Source: Caulobacter sp. NIBR1757
GTDB lineage: Bacteria; Pseudomonadota; Alphaproteobacteria; Caulobacterales; Caulobacteraceae
Reading direction: 5' to 3'
NCBI RefSeq assembly: GCF_027912495.1
Contig: NZ_CP115463.1
Location: 1,008,501 to 1,072,500 of the forward strand
Length of the DNA: 64,000 nt
The position numbers were made by a program, and so were the translations under genes. Every line of letters begins with the position of its first letter. Positions within the stretch are counted from its first letter, which is position 1. This document shows positions 1 through 9,945 of this stretch, one piece after another. The notes below the pieces were generated by a model. It had not been told where the DNA came from. It did no database searches and saw nothing but the letters and a program-made list of their open reading frames with translations.

Positions 1-724
1 ACTTGCCCATCATGTGGACCGTGCCGCCGCCCGACAGGGTGGGGAAGAAGCAGACCAGGGTGGTGTTGGAATAGAGCGGCGTGGAGATCAGGCTGCGGGC
101 GTCCGGGCCATAGCCGACGCCGTCCGGGCGGACAGCGAGGTGGCGCCAGCGCATGCCGTGGGACTGGACAATGCCCTTGGGGATGCCGGTCGTGCCCGAG
201 CTGTAGATGATGTTGAAGGGGTCTTTTTTGCCGATGGTCACCGGGGCGGGCTTGGCGCCGTTGGCCGGCAGCCAGGCGGCGAAGCTGTCGCCGGCGTCGG
301 ACTCGTCGAGGGCGATGCGGCGGGCGGTCACGTCGCCCATGACGCCGCTCATCAGTTCGGCGACGCCCTTGTCGAGGAAGAACAGGGTGGCGCCGGAGTC
401 GGCGATCATGCCGACCAGCTGCTCGGCGGTGGAGGAGGGGGCCAGCGGGGCGGCGGCGATGCCGGCGCGCAGGCAGCCGAGGAACAGCACCGCATAGTTG
501 ATCGAAGTGGTGGCGCAGATGGCCACCGCCTGGCGCTGGGCGACCCCGTCACGCTGCAGGCCGGCGGCGACGCGGTCCATGAGGGCGTCGAGCTGGGCCC
601 AGGTGATGGAGACGCCGTCCTGCCAGAGGGCCGGGTGGTCCGGCCGGGCGGCGGCGTGCTCGCGCATGATGTCGGGCAGGTTGCCGAAGTCGTCGGCGCG
701 GAACTGGTCGAGGATAGAAGGCAT
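1..724 (-). CDS. Acyl-CoA synthetase (AMP-forming), C-terminal part outside window
   Basis: The protein begins MPSILDQFRADD at the ATG read from 724 and runs off the left edge, so only about 241 residues of an expected 500-550 are present. The adenylate-forming signature YSSGTTGIPKG lies near residue 174, followed by a typical MRWRHLAV segment and STPLYSNTTLVCF. This marks an ANL-superfamily ligase that activates a carboxylic acid with ATP and CoA. The substrate cannot be told because the acid-binding pocket is mostly missing. It points the same way as the FadJ-type gene, separated by a palindromic repeat, so a joint role in fatty or aromatic acid catabolism is inferred. Confidence 0.88.
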   Translation of the reverse strand, partial: MPSILDQFRADDFGNLPDIMREHAAARPDHPALWQDGVSITWAQLDALMDRVAAGLQRDGVAQRQAVAICATTSINYAVLFLGCLRAGIAAAPLAPSSTAEQLVGMIADSGATLFFLDKGVAELMSGVMGDVTARRIALDESDAGDSFAAWLPANGAKPAPVTIGKKDPFNIIYSSGTTGIPKGIVQSHGMRWRHLAVRPDGVGYGPDARSLISTPLYSNTTLVCFFPTLSGGGTVHMMGK

Positions 725-742
725 CGGCACGCTCTCGGTGAT

Positions 743-925
743 CCTTCTCCCGCTCGTCGGGAGAAGGTGGCCGCGTAGCGGCCGGATGAGGGCAGCGCCA
801 GCGCGGGCAGGTTCGCGTGTTCTGGCGCCGACCTCTCAAAAAGGCGAGGGCAGACCGGCATTGGCCGGTGCTGCCCTCATCCGACCCCCTTCGGGGGCCA
901 CCTTCTCCCGACAAGCGGGAGAAGG
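743..925. repeat. Palindromic intergenic repeat, family B copy 1
   Basis: Two inverted arms begin CCTTCTCCCG and end CGGGAGAAGG. Each arm has a terminal hairpin (CTTCTCCCG/CGGGAGAAG) and a second small hairpin, CCGCGTAGCGG on the left and CCCCCTTCGGGGG on the right, then GGATGAGGGCAGC or its complement. The central about 65 bases are not conserved with other copies. Family B has further copies at 8629, 15018, 32622, 52957 and 53718. Confidence 0.9.
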
Positions 926-936
926 GACGCTGATCG

Positions 937-3003
<2,067 letters not shown>

Positions 3004-3026
3004 GGCGTTGCGCCCCTATCGTCGTT

Positions 3027-3049
3027 GAAACACTTGTTTGAGCGCAAAC
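3027..3049. promoter_or_regulatory. Candidate fatty-acid regulator operator
   Basis: The divergent gap between the FadJ-type gene and the acyl-CoA dehydrogenase holds GAAAC-n4-GTTTG at 3027-3040. This overlaps a perfect inverted repeat GTTTG-AGCG-CAAAC at 3036-3049. The first matches the published PsrA-type box (G/C AAAC-n2-4-GTTTG/C) of TetR regulators of beta-oxidation. That a homologue acts here is an inference. Confidence 0.4.
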
Positions 3050-3098
3050 TGCCGAGGCGGACCGCCAGAGTCCAGCCCGACCTAGAGGGAGCCTGTAG

Positions 3099-4310
3099 AT
3101 GGACCTGGATTTCCTGCCCGAGCACGCCGAGTTCCGCAAAGAAGTGCGGTCGTGGATCGAGGATAATTTCCCCAAGGCCATCCGCGACAAGCAGGCCACC
3201 GGCGAGCACCTGAACAAGGAAGAGATCCTGTCCTGGCACAAGATTCTCTACAAGAAGGGCTGGCTGACCCCCTCGTGGCCGGTCGAACATGGCGGCACCG
3301 GCTGGGACGCCGTGCGCAAGTATATCTTCAGCGAGGAACTGGCCCGCGCCAACACCACCGGGCCGTCGTTTGGCCTCGGGATGATCGGGCCGGTGCTCTA
3401 CACCTTCGGAACCCCGGACCAGAAAGAGAACCTGCTGAAGCCCACCCTGGCCGGCGATATCTGGTGGTGCCAGGGCTACAGCGAGCCCGGCGCCGGCTCC
3501 GACCTCGCGGGCCTGTCGACCAAGGCAGAGCGCTTCACCGGCGAGGACGGCAAGGAATACTACAAGGTCAACGGCCAGAAGACCTGGACCACGCAGGGCC
3601 ACTTTGCAGACTGGGGCTTCTTCCTGGTCCGCACCGATCCTGACGCCAAGAAGCAGGAAGGAATCACCTTCCTGCTCATCGACATGAAGACCCCGGGCAT
3701 CACCGTGCGGCCGATCATCACCATCGACGGCGGCCACGAGGTCAACGACACCTTCCTGGAAGACGTCATCGTGCCCGTGGAGAATCGCATCGGCGAGGAG
3801 AACAAGGGCTGGACGGTCGCCAAATACCTGCTCGGCCACGAACGCACCGGCATCGCCGGCGTGGCGCGCTCCAAGCGCGGCATCGAACGCCTGCGCGAAG
3901 TGGCCGGCAACCAGCTGGCCGACGACGGCAAGCCGCTGATCAACGACCCCGATTTCCGCCGCAAGGTCGCCGAGCTGGAAGTCGACCTGCAGGCGCTTGA
4001 GTACACCGAGCTGCGCACGCTTGCCGGCGAGAGCAGCGGCAAGGGCCCCGGCCCGGAAGCGTCGCTGCTGAAGGTCAAGGGCACCGAGGTCGGCCAGCGG
4101 CTGACCGAACTGACCCTGGAGGCCGCCGATCACTATGGCGCGCCCTATTTCCGCGGCTTCCCGAAGGAGGGTGGCAACGCCCTGCCGATCGGTCCCGACT
4201 TCGCCTTCAAGGCTGGGCCCGGCTACTTCAACATGCGCAAGACCTCGATCTTCGGCGGCTCCAACGAGATCCAGCGCAACATCATGGCCAAGGCCGTGCT
4301 GGGGCTATAG
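3099..4310 (+). CDS. Acyl-CoA dehydrogenase
   Basis: This 403-residue FAD enzyme should introduce the alpha-beta double bond into an acyl-CoA. The N-terminal helical domain is followed by the FAD/substrate segment GYSEPGAGSDLAG (about 128-140), the beta-domain KVNGQKTWTT, and the C-terminal FGGSNEIQRNIMAKAVLGL. The residue before the G-G-S-N-E-I-Q motif is Phe-Gly rather than the Tyr-Glu of short/medium-chain enzymes, so the catalytic base may lie elsewhere. It resembles the large subunit of pimeloyl-CoA-type dehydrogenases. The ATG at 3099 follows an AGGGAGC ribosome site. It is divergent from the FadJ-type gene across a 95-base gap. Confidence 0.93.
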   Translation: MDLDFLPEHAEFRKEVRSWIEDNFPKAIRDKQATGEHLNKEEILSWHKILYKKGWLTPSWPVEHGGTGWDAVRKYIFSEELARANTTGPSFGLGMIGPVLYTFGTPDQKENLLKPTLAGDIWWCQGYSEPGAGSDLAGLSTKAERFTGEDGKEYYKVNGQKTWTTQGHFADWGFFLVRTDPDAKKQEGITFLLIDMKTPGITVRPIITIDGGHEVNDTFLEDVIVPVENRIGEENKGWTVAKYLLGHERTGIAGVARSKRGIERLREVAGNQLADDGKPLINDPDFRRKVAELEVDLQALEYTELRTLAGESSGKGPGPEASLLKVKGTEVGQRLTELTLEAADHYGAPYFRGFPKEGGNALPIGPDFAFKAGPGYFNMRKTSIFGGSNEIQRNIMAKAVLGL

Positions 4311-4413
4311 CGGCCAGAACTCGCTCCGGGTAAATCCGGAGTAGTGCGGCGGAGTTGAACACAGTCAGGTTGACTCCGCTGGCATTGCCCGCTGCTTGTG
4401 ACAGTCTCCACCT

Positions 4414-5124
4414 ATGGGGGAGACTTCCGGAGATTCCCGGACGGGGTTCGAGTTCCTGACGCCGCGTGAGCGCGAGTGTCTGCGGCTGGTTGCGCGCCAT
4501 CACCAGTCCAAGGAAATCGCCCGCCTCCTGAACATTTCCAAGAGCACGGTCGACAAGCATATCGACCGGGCCCGCGAGCGGATCGGCGCCACCGATCGCC
4601 GCGCCGCGGCCCTGGCTCTCGTCGCGCACGAAAACGACCTGGGTATCGAATACCCACCTGATCCAAACCCCATACCCAAGGCCCCCGCCTCCCGGTCAGT
4701 TGAGCCTCAGTTCAACGCCGACCCCGAGGCCTTCCGTGACCGCTTCAACGACCGCTCCGCCGACTTCCAGCCCAGTCTTCCTGGTCAGCTGGACGGCGCT
4801 GGAATCGGGCCTGAGCCTGCTGGCCAGCCCGGACCGGTCGGGTCAGATCTCGACCATCATTTCGGCGCTGCGGCGGCTTCAGCCGTCGCTGCCGCCGGAG
4901 AAGCTGCTGGTGCAGATTCTCAGCGCCACGGCATGGTTGACCGCGGACGAAGCCTCCTTTTCGGAGGAGACGGTCATGAGCTGACAGCACTGCAGATGCT
5001 GACGCGGATCGCGCTCATCGCGATCGTCGGCAGCCTACTGCTGGGGGGAGTTCTGATGGGGGCCCAGGAGGTCACCCTTCTTATCCAGCGCATCGTCGAC
5101 GGGGTCGTGCCGCCCCGCGGCTGA
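4414..5124 (+). CDS. Membrane-anchored LuxR-type HTH protein
   Basis: The 236-residue protein opens with a clear LuxR/GerE helix-turn-helix at about 15-75 (LTPRERECLRLVA, SKEIARLLNISKSTVDKHI). A Pro/Ala-rich low-complexity middle follows. The end is one hydrophobic helix at about 197-225 (MLTRIALIAIVGSLLLGGV). There is no receiver, PAS or autoinducer domain, so it is not a classical quorum-sensing receptor. Such N-terminal DNA-binding, C-terminal membrane-anchor proteins are recurrent in this group, but their signal is unknown. Upstream, 4324-4341 and 4347-4380 can form two small stem-loops without a T-run. Confidence 0.8.
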   Translation: MGETSGDSRTGFEFLTPRERECLRLVARHHQSKEIARLLNISKSTVDKHIDRARERIGATDRRAAALALVAHENDLGIEYPPDPNPIPKAPASRSVEPQFNADPEAFRDRFNDRSADFQPSLPGQLDGAGIGPEPAGQPGPVGSDLDHHFGAAAASAVAAAGEAAGADSQRHGMVDRGRSLLFGGDGHELTALQMLTRIALIAIVGSLLLGGVLMGAQEVTLLIQRIVDGVVPPRG

Positions 5125-5193
5125 AAATTTCTCGAACAATCCAATCGACCACATCGCGCCGGCCATCGGTCCGCGCGACCGGAGACTTACGTC

Positions 5194-5568
5194 ATGAAAC
5201 GCAAGATTGTCGCCCACAAGGTCGCCGACCAGCTGTTCGTCGCCGAACTGGCCATCGACCGCGCGCTTAGCGAAACCGCCCGCCTGACCAGCATGCTCAG
5301 CGACGCCCGCGTCGAGGCCGGCCTGTCGGCCGTGGTCGGCCAGTCGGTGATGGACCGCACCTGCGCCTCCATCGTCATGCTGGCCAACGGCCGCCGCGAA
5401 CTGGTCGAAGCCCATGGCCACCTGTCCGACGTCAAGAACCAGATCGGGCTGCGCGCCGTCGCCATCGGCGGCATGGACAAGCCCGAGGAGAACGCTCCGC
5501 CGCCGAGCGGCGAACTGGACCAGCAGCCTGCCGAGCGGCGCGCCTCCCGCCTTCGCCGGGTGGTCTGA
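5194..5568 (+). CDS. Hypothetical protein, 124 aa
   Basis: A short soluble protein with no family I recognise. It begins MKRKIVAHKVADQLFVAEL, is helical and mildly acidic in the centre, and ends in an Arg-rich tail (ERRASRLRRVV). The ATG has GGAG about 13 bases upstream, a rather long spacing. It lies 69 bases after the LuxR-type membrane protein on the same strand, which suggests co-transcription, and the two could form a regulator-partner pair. That pairing is only positional. Confidence 0.65.
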   Translation: MKRKIVAHKVADQLFVAELAIDRALSETARLTSMLSDARVEAGLSAVVGQSVMDRTCASIVMLANGRRELVEAHGHLSDVKNQIGLRAVAIGGMDKPEENAPPPSGELDQQPAERRASRLRRVV

Positions 5569-5636
5569 GGGCCGCCGCTTGCATCCCGGGCCGCTTGGCC
5601 CAGACTGGCGGGGATTCGAAGCTTCGGACCCCCGCC

Positions 5637-6044
5637 ATGCCCACGGTTCCCGCCCTCGTCGGCTTCATCGTCATGGCCGCCGTCTGCCTGTACGCCCTCC
5701 TGCGGGGCGGCAGGCCCGAGAAGACCGCCGGCGTCGTCATCGCCGTCGCCTGGGCCGCCAGCGCCCTGCTGCAGGACCGCATCAACATCCTCTCGCCGCA
5801 ATGGGCCGTCGCCTGGCTCGATGTCGTGCTGTTCATGGTCTTCCTGGGCATGACCCTGCGCTGGCGGCGCGGCTGGCTGATCTTCGCCAGCGCCACCCAG
5901 CTGCTGACCGCCGCCACCCACTTCACCCAGCTTCTCGACCCGCGACTTTTCGCCCTGGCGGTCATCACCGCCTATTATGTCTGGAGCTATGCTACGCTGA
6001 TTGCCTTGGCGTGGGGGACGCACCTGGTCGCACGGCGGCAATAA
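5637..6044 (+). CDS. Small integral membrane protein
   Basis: The protein is 135 residues from the ATG at 5637 (MPTVPALVGFIVMAAVC). It is almost entirely hydrophobic, with about four predicted membrane helices (around 5-24, 32-48, 55-72, 85-125). An in-frame ATG at 5595 would add 14 hydrophilic residues and is less likely because the first helix then begins late. No conserved catalytic residues are visible and no family is recognised. It lies directly before the XRE regulator on the same strand. Confidence 0.7.
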   Translation: MPTVPALVGFIVMAAVCLYALLRGGRPEKTAGVVIAVAWAASALLQDRINILSPQWAVAWLDVVLFMVFLGMTLRWRRGWLIFASATQLLTAATHFTQLLDPRLFALAVITAYYVWSYATLIALAWGTHLVARRQ

Positions 6045-6057
6045 AGGCGAAACCTCC

Positions 6058-6071
6058 GTCGGATATCCGAC
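6058..6071. promoter_or_regulatory. Perfect 14-bp palindrome upstream of XRE regulator
   Basis: GTCGGATATCCGAC is self-complementary and lies 36 bases before the XRE gene start. It is followed by a second inverted repeat GAAAC-tttc-GTTTC at 6074-6087. The same half-sites with one changed central base occur at 13259-13272. This suggests an operator bound by the XRE protein itself (inference). Confidence 0.55.
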
Positions 6072-6107
6072 TTGAAACTTTCGTTTCAGTCGTGTTGGAG
6101 AGTGACC

Positions 6108-6503
6108 ATGCCCCCCGATGGTCCCGCCGAAGTTGATCTGCATGTCGGCCGCAGAATCCGGCAGCGCCGCAAGGCGCTGGGAGTCACCCAGGAACAGCTG
6201 GCCGACAGCCTCGGCCTGACGTTCCAACAGGTCCAGAAGTACGAGCGCGGGGCCAACCGCGTTTCGGCCTCCAAGCTCTACCAGATCGCCGCCACCCTGC
6301 AGACGCCGGTGGCCTACTTCTTCGAGGGTCTCAGCAATCCAGAGGAACAATCGACGGTCGGCGAGACCGGTTTCGATCGCGCCATCAACGAATTCCTGAT
6401 GAGCCCCGAAGGCCTGGAGATCGCCTCGCTGTTCGTCCGCATCGACAAGCCGGGTCTGCGCCGCCAGATGGTTCACCTGATGCGGGCCATCGTCGAAGAG
6501 TAG
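6108..6503 (+). CDS. XRE-family transcriptional regulator
   Basis: The protein is 131 residues. The helix-turn-helix spans about 13-67 (VGRRIRQRRKALGVTQEQLA, FQQVQKYERGANRVSASKLY), followed by a short C-terminal segment with YFFEGL. This arrangement is typical of the alphaproteobacterial PraR-like XRE group, which act as small dimeric repressors. The ATG at 6108 is chosen because GGAG lies 9 bases upstream. An earlier in-frame ATG at 6072 overlaps the palindrome region and is less likely. The palindrome at 6058-6071 suggests autoregulation. Confidence 0.88.
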   Translation: MPPDGPAEVDLHVGRRIRQRRKALGVTQEQLADSLGLTFQQVQKYERGANRVSASKLYQIAATLQTPVAYFFEGLSNPEEQSTVGETGFDRAINEFLMSPEGLEIASLFVRIDKPGLRRQMVHLMRAIVEE

Positions 6504-6511
6504 AGCTGCCC

Positions 6512-6701
6512 TCATCCTCCCACGCGAAGCGGGGGAGGGGGACCGCCGGCGAAGCCGGTGGTGGAGGGGGCGAGGGCCGTGCGCCGCGCCTGAAGCCCTT
6601 CACTCAGGCCCTTCTTCGAAACTGCAACCGCCCGCTCGCCGTCACTCGCCCCCTCCACCACGCTTCGCACGGTCCCCCTCCCCCGTAAACGGGTGAGGAT
6701 G
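6512..6701. repeat. Palindromic intergenic repeat, family A copy 1
   Basis: The arms start CATCCTCCCACGCG and end with its relative GGGTGAGGATG. Second hairpins are CCGCCGGCGAAGCCGGTGG on the left and CCACGCTTCGCACGG on the right. The arms also carry the family-typical GGAGGGGGCGAGGGCCGTGCG block. Other copies are at 25708, 49327 and 58736. It fills the gap between the XRE gene and the reductase gene. Confidence 0.88.
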
Positions 6702-6778
6702 AAGGCTTCCCACCCGCCTGCTCTACCTCCTAAGCTGCGTCCCGACGCCGGCCGCCATGAGCCGGGATGGGAGGCCTG

Positions 6779-7816
6779 GTGACTGTAACGACCCGCCGAT
6801 GGGTGCTGGCCCGCCATGTGCGCGGCGCCCCCGCGCCCGAAGACTTCCGTCTGGAGACGGCTGAACTTCCCGATCTCGCCGAAGGCCAGTTCCGGGCCCG
6901 CACCATCCTGGCCTCGGTCGATCCGGGCATGCGCTCGCGCCTGTCGGGCGGCGACAGCTATGCCGGGGCGATGAAGATCGGCGAGGGCATCGACGGTTTC
7001 GCGGTCGCCCAGGTCGAAGAGAGCAACAACCCCAATTTCGCCCCGGGCGACGTCATCGCCGCCGGCGGCGGCTGGCGCGAGCACCTGGTCTCCGACGGGC
7101 GCGGGGTCATCCAGAAGATCCCGGCCGAATGGAAGCCGAAGGGGGTGCCGCTCGGCGCCTGGATCGGCGTGCTGGGCGTGCCGGGCATGACCGCCTGGTT
7201 CGGCATGCATCGCCTCGGCCAGGCCAAGGAAGGTGAGACACTGCTTGTCACCTCCGCCGCCGGCCCGGTCGGGGCCACGGCCGGCCAGATCGGCAAGAAG
7301 CTCGGCCTGCGGGTCGTCGGTATCGCCGGCGGTCCGAGGAAATGCGCCTGGCTGAAGGACGAGGCCGGGTTCGCCGAGGTCATCGACTACAAGGCCGTCC
7401 CCGATCTGACGGCGGCCATCGCCGCCGCCTGTCCCAAGGGCGTCGACATCCTGTTCGACAACGTCGGCAACGAGAGCATCGACCGGGTGCTGCCGATGAT
7501 GCGTCTGCGCGGCCGCGTCGTCGTCTCCGGCCAGGTCGCCGACTACAATGTCGAGGCCGCCGACCGGGTGGGCATCAGGAACACCAGCGTCTTCATCACC
7601 CACCGCGTGCGCATGGAAGGCCTGGTGGTGTTCGACGACCTGCGCGGCTTCCCCGAAGTCCAGGCGACCATGGCCGGCTGGATCGCCGACGGCTCGCTGA
7701 AGATCGCCATCGAGGAGTTCGATGGCCTGGAATCCCTACCCGAGGCCTTCTGCGGCCTGTTCCGCGGCGAGAACTTCGGCCGCCGTCTCGCCCGCCTCGC
7801 CCCGGATCCCCAATGA
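6779..7816 (+). CDS. NADP-dependent MDR-family oxidoreductase (zinc-free, CurA/PTGR-like)
   Basis: This 345-residue medium-chain dehydrogenase/reductase has the leukotriene/prostaglandin-reductase pattern: an N-terminal GroES-like domain (LASVDPGMRSRLSG) and a Rossmann domain with TSAAGPVGATAGQIGKKLG near 160, then DILFDNVGNESIDRVL. The zinc-binding cysteines of alcohol dehydrogenases are absent. Such enzymes reduce alpha-beta unsaturated carbonyls with NADPH. A GTG start at 6779 with GGGAGG at 6769-6774 is preferred; an ATG at 6767 would add four residues. Its last codon overlaps the next gene's ATGA, so the two are translationally coupled. Confidence 0.9.
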   Translation: MTVTTRRWVLARHVRGAPAPEDFRLETAELPDLAEGQFRARTILASVDPGMRSRLSGGDSYAGAMKIGEGIDGFAVAQVEESNNPNFAPGDVIAAGGGWREHLVSDGRGVIQKIPAEWKPKGVPLGAWIGVLGVPGMTAWFGMHRLGQAKEGETLLVTSAAGPVGATAGQIGKKLGLRVVGIAGGPRKCAWLKDEAGFAEVIDYKAVPDLTAAIAAACPKGVDILFDNVGNESIDRVLPMMRLRGRVVVSGQVADYNVEAADRVGIRNTSVFITHRVRMEGLVVFDDLRGFPEVQATMAGWIADGSLKIAIEEFDGLESLPEAFCGLFRGENFGRRLARLAPDPQ

Positions 7817-8613
7817 CCCACGCGCTTCTCCAGAACTACACGCGCTTCCGCTTCGACCGCGACGGCCGCATTCTGACGGTGACCATCACCGGCAATGCGG
7901 TGAACGCCGTTGACGCCGCCATGCATGACGAGCTGGCCCGGCTGTTCATCGAGCTGCAGGCCGATGAGGACAGCGACCTGATCATCCTGACCGGCCAGGG
8001 CCGCGCGTTCTGCGCCGGCGGCGACTTCGACTGGTTCGACGAGCAGATCAAACGTCCCGCCGCCTTCCGCGCCATCGCCCATGACGCCAAGCGCATCGTC
8101 GCCACCCTGCTCGATATGGAAAAGCCGATCATCTGCCGGCTGAACGGGGCGGCGGCGGGCCTGGGCGCGACCATCGCCCTGCTCTGTGACGTCATCATCG
8201 CCGACGAGACGGCCAAGATCGGCGATCCCCATGTCAAGGTCGGGCTGGTGGCCGGCGACGGCGGGGCGGTGATCTGGCCGCAGCTGATCGGCTTCGCGCG
8301 GGCCAAGGAACTCCTGCTGACCGGCGAACTGCTGCGCGCCGACGAGGCCGCCCGCATGGGGCTGATCAACTACGCCGTCCCGGCCGAGGCGCTCGACGCC
8401 AAGGTGGCGGACATCGTCGGCAAGATCCTCGCCAACCCGCGCTGGGCCGTGCGCTGGACCAAGACGGTGGCCAACATCGCGCTGAAGCAGCTTGCTGTCA
8501 GCACCAGCGACGCCGCCGTCGCCTACGAGATGCTGTCCAACATGACCGCCGACCGCGCTGAGGCCGTCAACGCCTTCCGCGAGCGGCGGGCGCCGAATTT
8601 GACGGGGGAATGA
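7813..8613 (+). CDS. Enoyl-CoA hydratase/isomerase (crotonase) family protein
   Basis: This 266-residue crotonase-fold protein overlaps the reductase gene by ATGA. The oxyanion-hole segments are visible (GQGRAFCAGGDFDWF and NGAAAGLGATIALLCD). The two glutamates used by enoyl-CoA hydratase are replaced: alignment to GGGCELA and QPEILLG gives Thr and His here (GLGATIA, GDPHVKVG). It therefore probably catalyses a different crotonase reaction, such as isomerisation, thioester hydrolysis or ring opening. Context is acyl-CoA catabolism with the acyl-CoA dehydrogenases downstream. Confidence 0.9.
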   Translation: MTHALLQNYTRFRFDRDGRILTVTITGNAVNAVDAAMHDELARLFIELQADEDSDLIILTGQGRAFCAGGDFDWFDEQIKRPAAFRAIAHDAKRIVATLLDMEKPIICRLNGAAAGLGATIALLCDVIIADETAKIGDPHVKVGLVAGDGGAVIWPQLIGFARAKELLLTGELLRADEAARMGLINYAVPAEALDAKVADIVGKILANPRWAVRWTKTVANIALKQLAVSTSDAAVAYEMLSNMTADRAEAVNAFRERRAPNLTGE

Positions 8614-8628
8614 TGATCAACCACCGTT

Positions 8629-8782
8629 CCTTCTCCCGCTTGTCGGGAGAAGGTGGCCCCCGAAGGGGGTCGGATGAGGGCAGCGCCGTCGCTGGCCGAT
8701 TGCTCTCAGCTAACCTGCATGGGCCGGTGCTGCCCTCATCCGTCGGCTTCGCCGCCACCTTCTCCCGACAAGCGGGAGAAGG
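8629..8782. repeat. Palindromic intergenic repeat, family B copy 2
   Basis: Left arm begins CCTTCTCCCGCTTGTCGGG and contains the second hairpin CCCCCGAAGGGGG. The right arm has the hairpin GGCTTCGCC and ends CGGGAGAAGG. The last GAGAAGG lies immediately before the GTG start at 8786 and appears to act as its Shine-Dalgarno. Confidence 0.9.
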
Positions 8783-8785
8783 ATC

Positions 8786-9943
8786 GTGAGCATCGAACCC
8801 GACCACGTCCGCCAACTTCGGTCTCAGCTGCAGCGCTTCGTCGCCGACAAGGCCCCGCGCGAAAAGCGCCGCGAGTGGGACCGCACCCATACCTTCCCGC
8901 GCGACCTCTATGCCGAACTGGCCGCCATGGGGCTCTGCGGCCTGACCGTGCCGGAGGAATACGGCGGCTCCGGCCCCGATATCCTCGCCGCCGTCGCCGC
9001 CATCGAGGAGCTATGCCGGGCGGGGTCTTTCCTGGCCGGGCCCTTCATCCAGTGCGCCTTCTACGGGGGCATGAACATCCTCGAGAACGGCTCGACCGTC
9101 CAGAAGGCGGACCTCCTCCCGCGCCTGGCCAAAGGCGAGTTGATCTTCGCCTATGGCCTCTCCGAGCCCGATGTCGGCGGCGACCTCTCGGCGGTGACCA
9201 CCCGGGCCCGCCGCGAGGAGGGCGAGATCGTCATCGACGGGGCCAAGCGCTGGTGCACCGGCGCCGATTTTTCCGACTACATCTACTGCCTGGTCCGCTC
9301 CGACCCCGAGGCGCCGGCCCGTCAGGGGCTGAGTTTCGTGCTGATCCCGACCAAGGCGCCGGGGGTGACCATCACCCCCATCGACCATGTGAACCTGCGC
9401 TACACCCTCTCCTCGGACGTCCACTTCGACGGGGTGCGCCTGCCCGCCTCGGCCATCGTCGGCGGCGAGGAGAAGTGGAATCGCGGCTGGAGCATGCTGG
9501 CCGGCCGGGCCCTGGATATCGAGAAGCTGGAGATCAGCGCCTGCGCCTTCGGCCTGGCCCAGGCGGCGCTGGAGGAGGCCTGGGACTACGCCCAGACCCG
9601 CGAGCAGTTCGGCAAGGTCATCAGCGGCCACCAGGCGGTGCGACACGCCCTGGTCGATGCGAAGACCAAGCTCGAGGCTTGTCGCCTGGTGCTCGATCAC
9701 GCCGCCAATCTTGCCAACGAGGGCAAGCCCTGCGCCGCCGAAACCAGCATGGCCAAGCTGTTCATCGGCGAGACCGTCGTCGAGATCGCCCTGGCCTGCC
9801 AGAAGGTCATGGGGGCCTACGCCCTGAGCGCCGACTACGACATCGAACGCAATGTCCGCGACCTGCTGTCCATGCCCATCGTCGGTGGCAGCTCCAACAT
9901 GCAACGCAACAACCTCGCCGCCCTCTGGCGGCTGAAGGGGTGA
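8786..9943 (+). CDS. Acyl-CoA dehydrogenase family protein
   Basis: A 385-residue FAD-dependent dehydrogenase homologue starting at GTG. Landmarks are GLTVPEEYGGSG near 50, the FAD/substrate strip GLSEPDVGGDLSA near 130, and the C-terminal GGSSNMQRNNLAALW. The Glu that precedes the Gly in short/medium-chain enzymes is replaced by Gly. It resembles the small subunit of pimeloyl-CoA-type heterodimeric dehydrogenases. The neighbour at 9946 is a second ACAD-fold protein two bases downstream. The start is fixed by the repeat-borne GAGAAGG; no better upstream signal exists. Confidence 0.9.
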   Translation: MSIEPDHVRQLRSQLQRFVADKAPREKRREWDRTHTFPRDLYAELAAMGLCGLTVPEEYGGSGPDILAAVAAIEELCRAGSFLAGPFIQCAFYGGMNILENGSTVQKADLLPRLAKGELIFAYGLSEPDVGGDLSAVTTRARREEGEIVIDGAKRWCTGADFSDYIYCLVRSDPEAPARQGLSFVLIPTKAPGVTITPIDHVNLRYTLSSDVHFDGVRLPASAIVGGEEKWNRGWSMLAGRALDIEKLEISACAFGLAQAALEEAWDYAQTREQFGKVISGHQAVRHALVDAKTKLEACRLVLDHAANLANEGKPCAAETSMAKLFIGETVVEIALACQKVMGAYALSADYDIERNVRDLLSMPIVGGSSNMQRNNLAALWRLKG

Positions 9944-9945
9944 CC

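Noticed and set aside
4414..5124. Quorum-sensing LuxR receptor
   Set aside because: Only the DNA-binding domain and a membrane helix are present; no autoinducer domain and no luxI-like gene.
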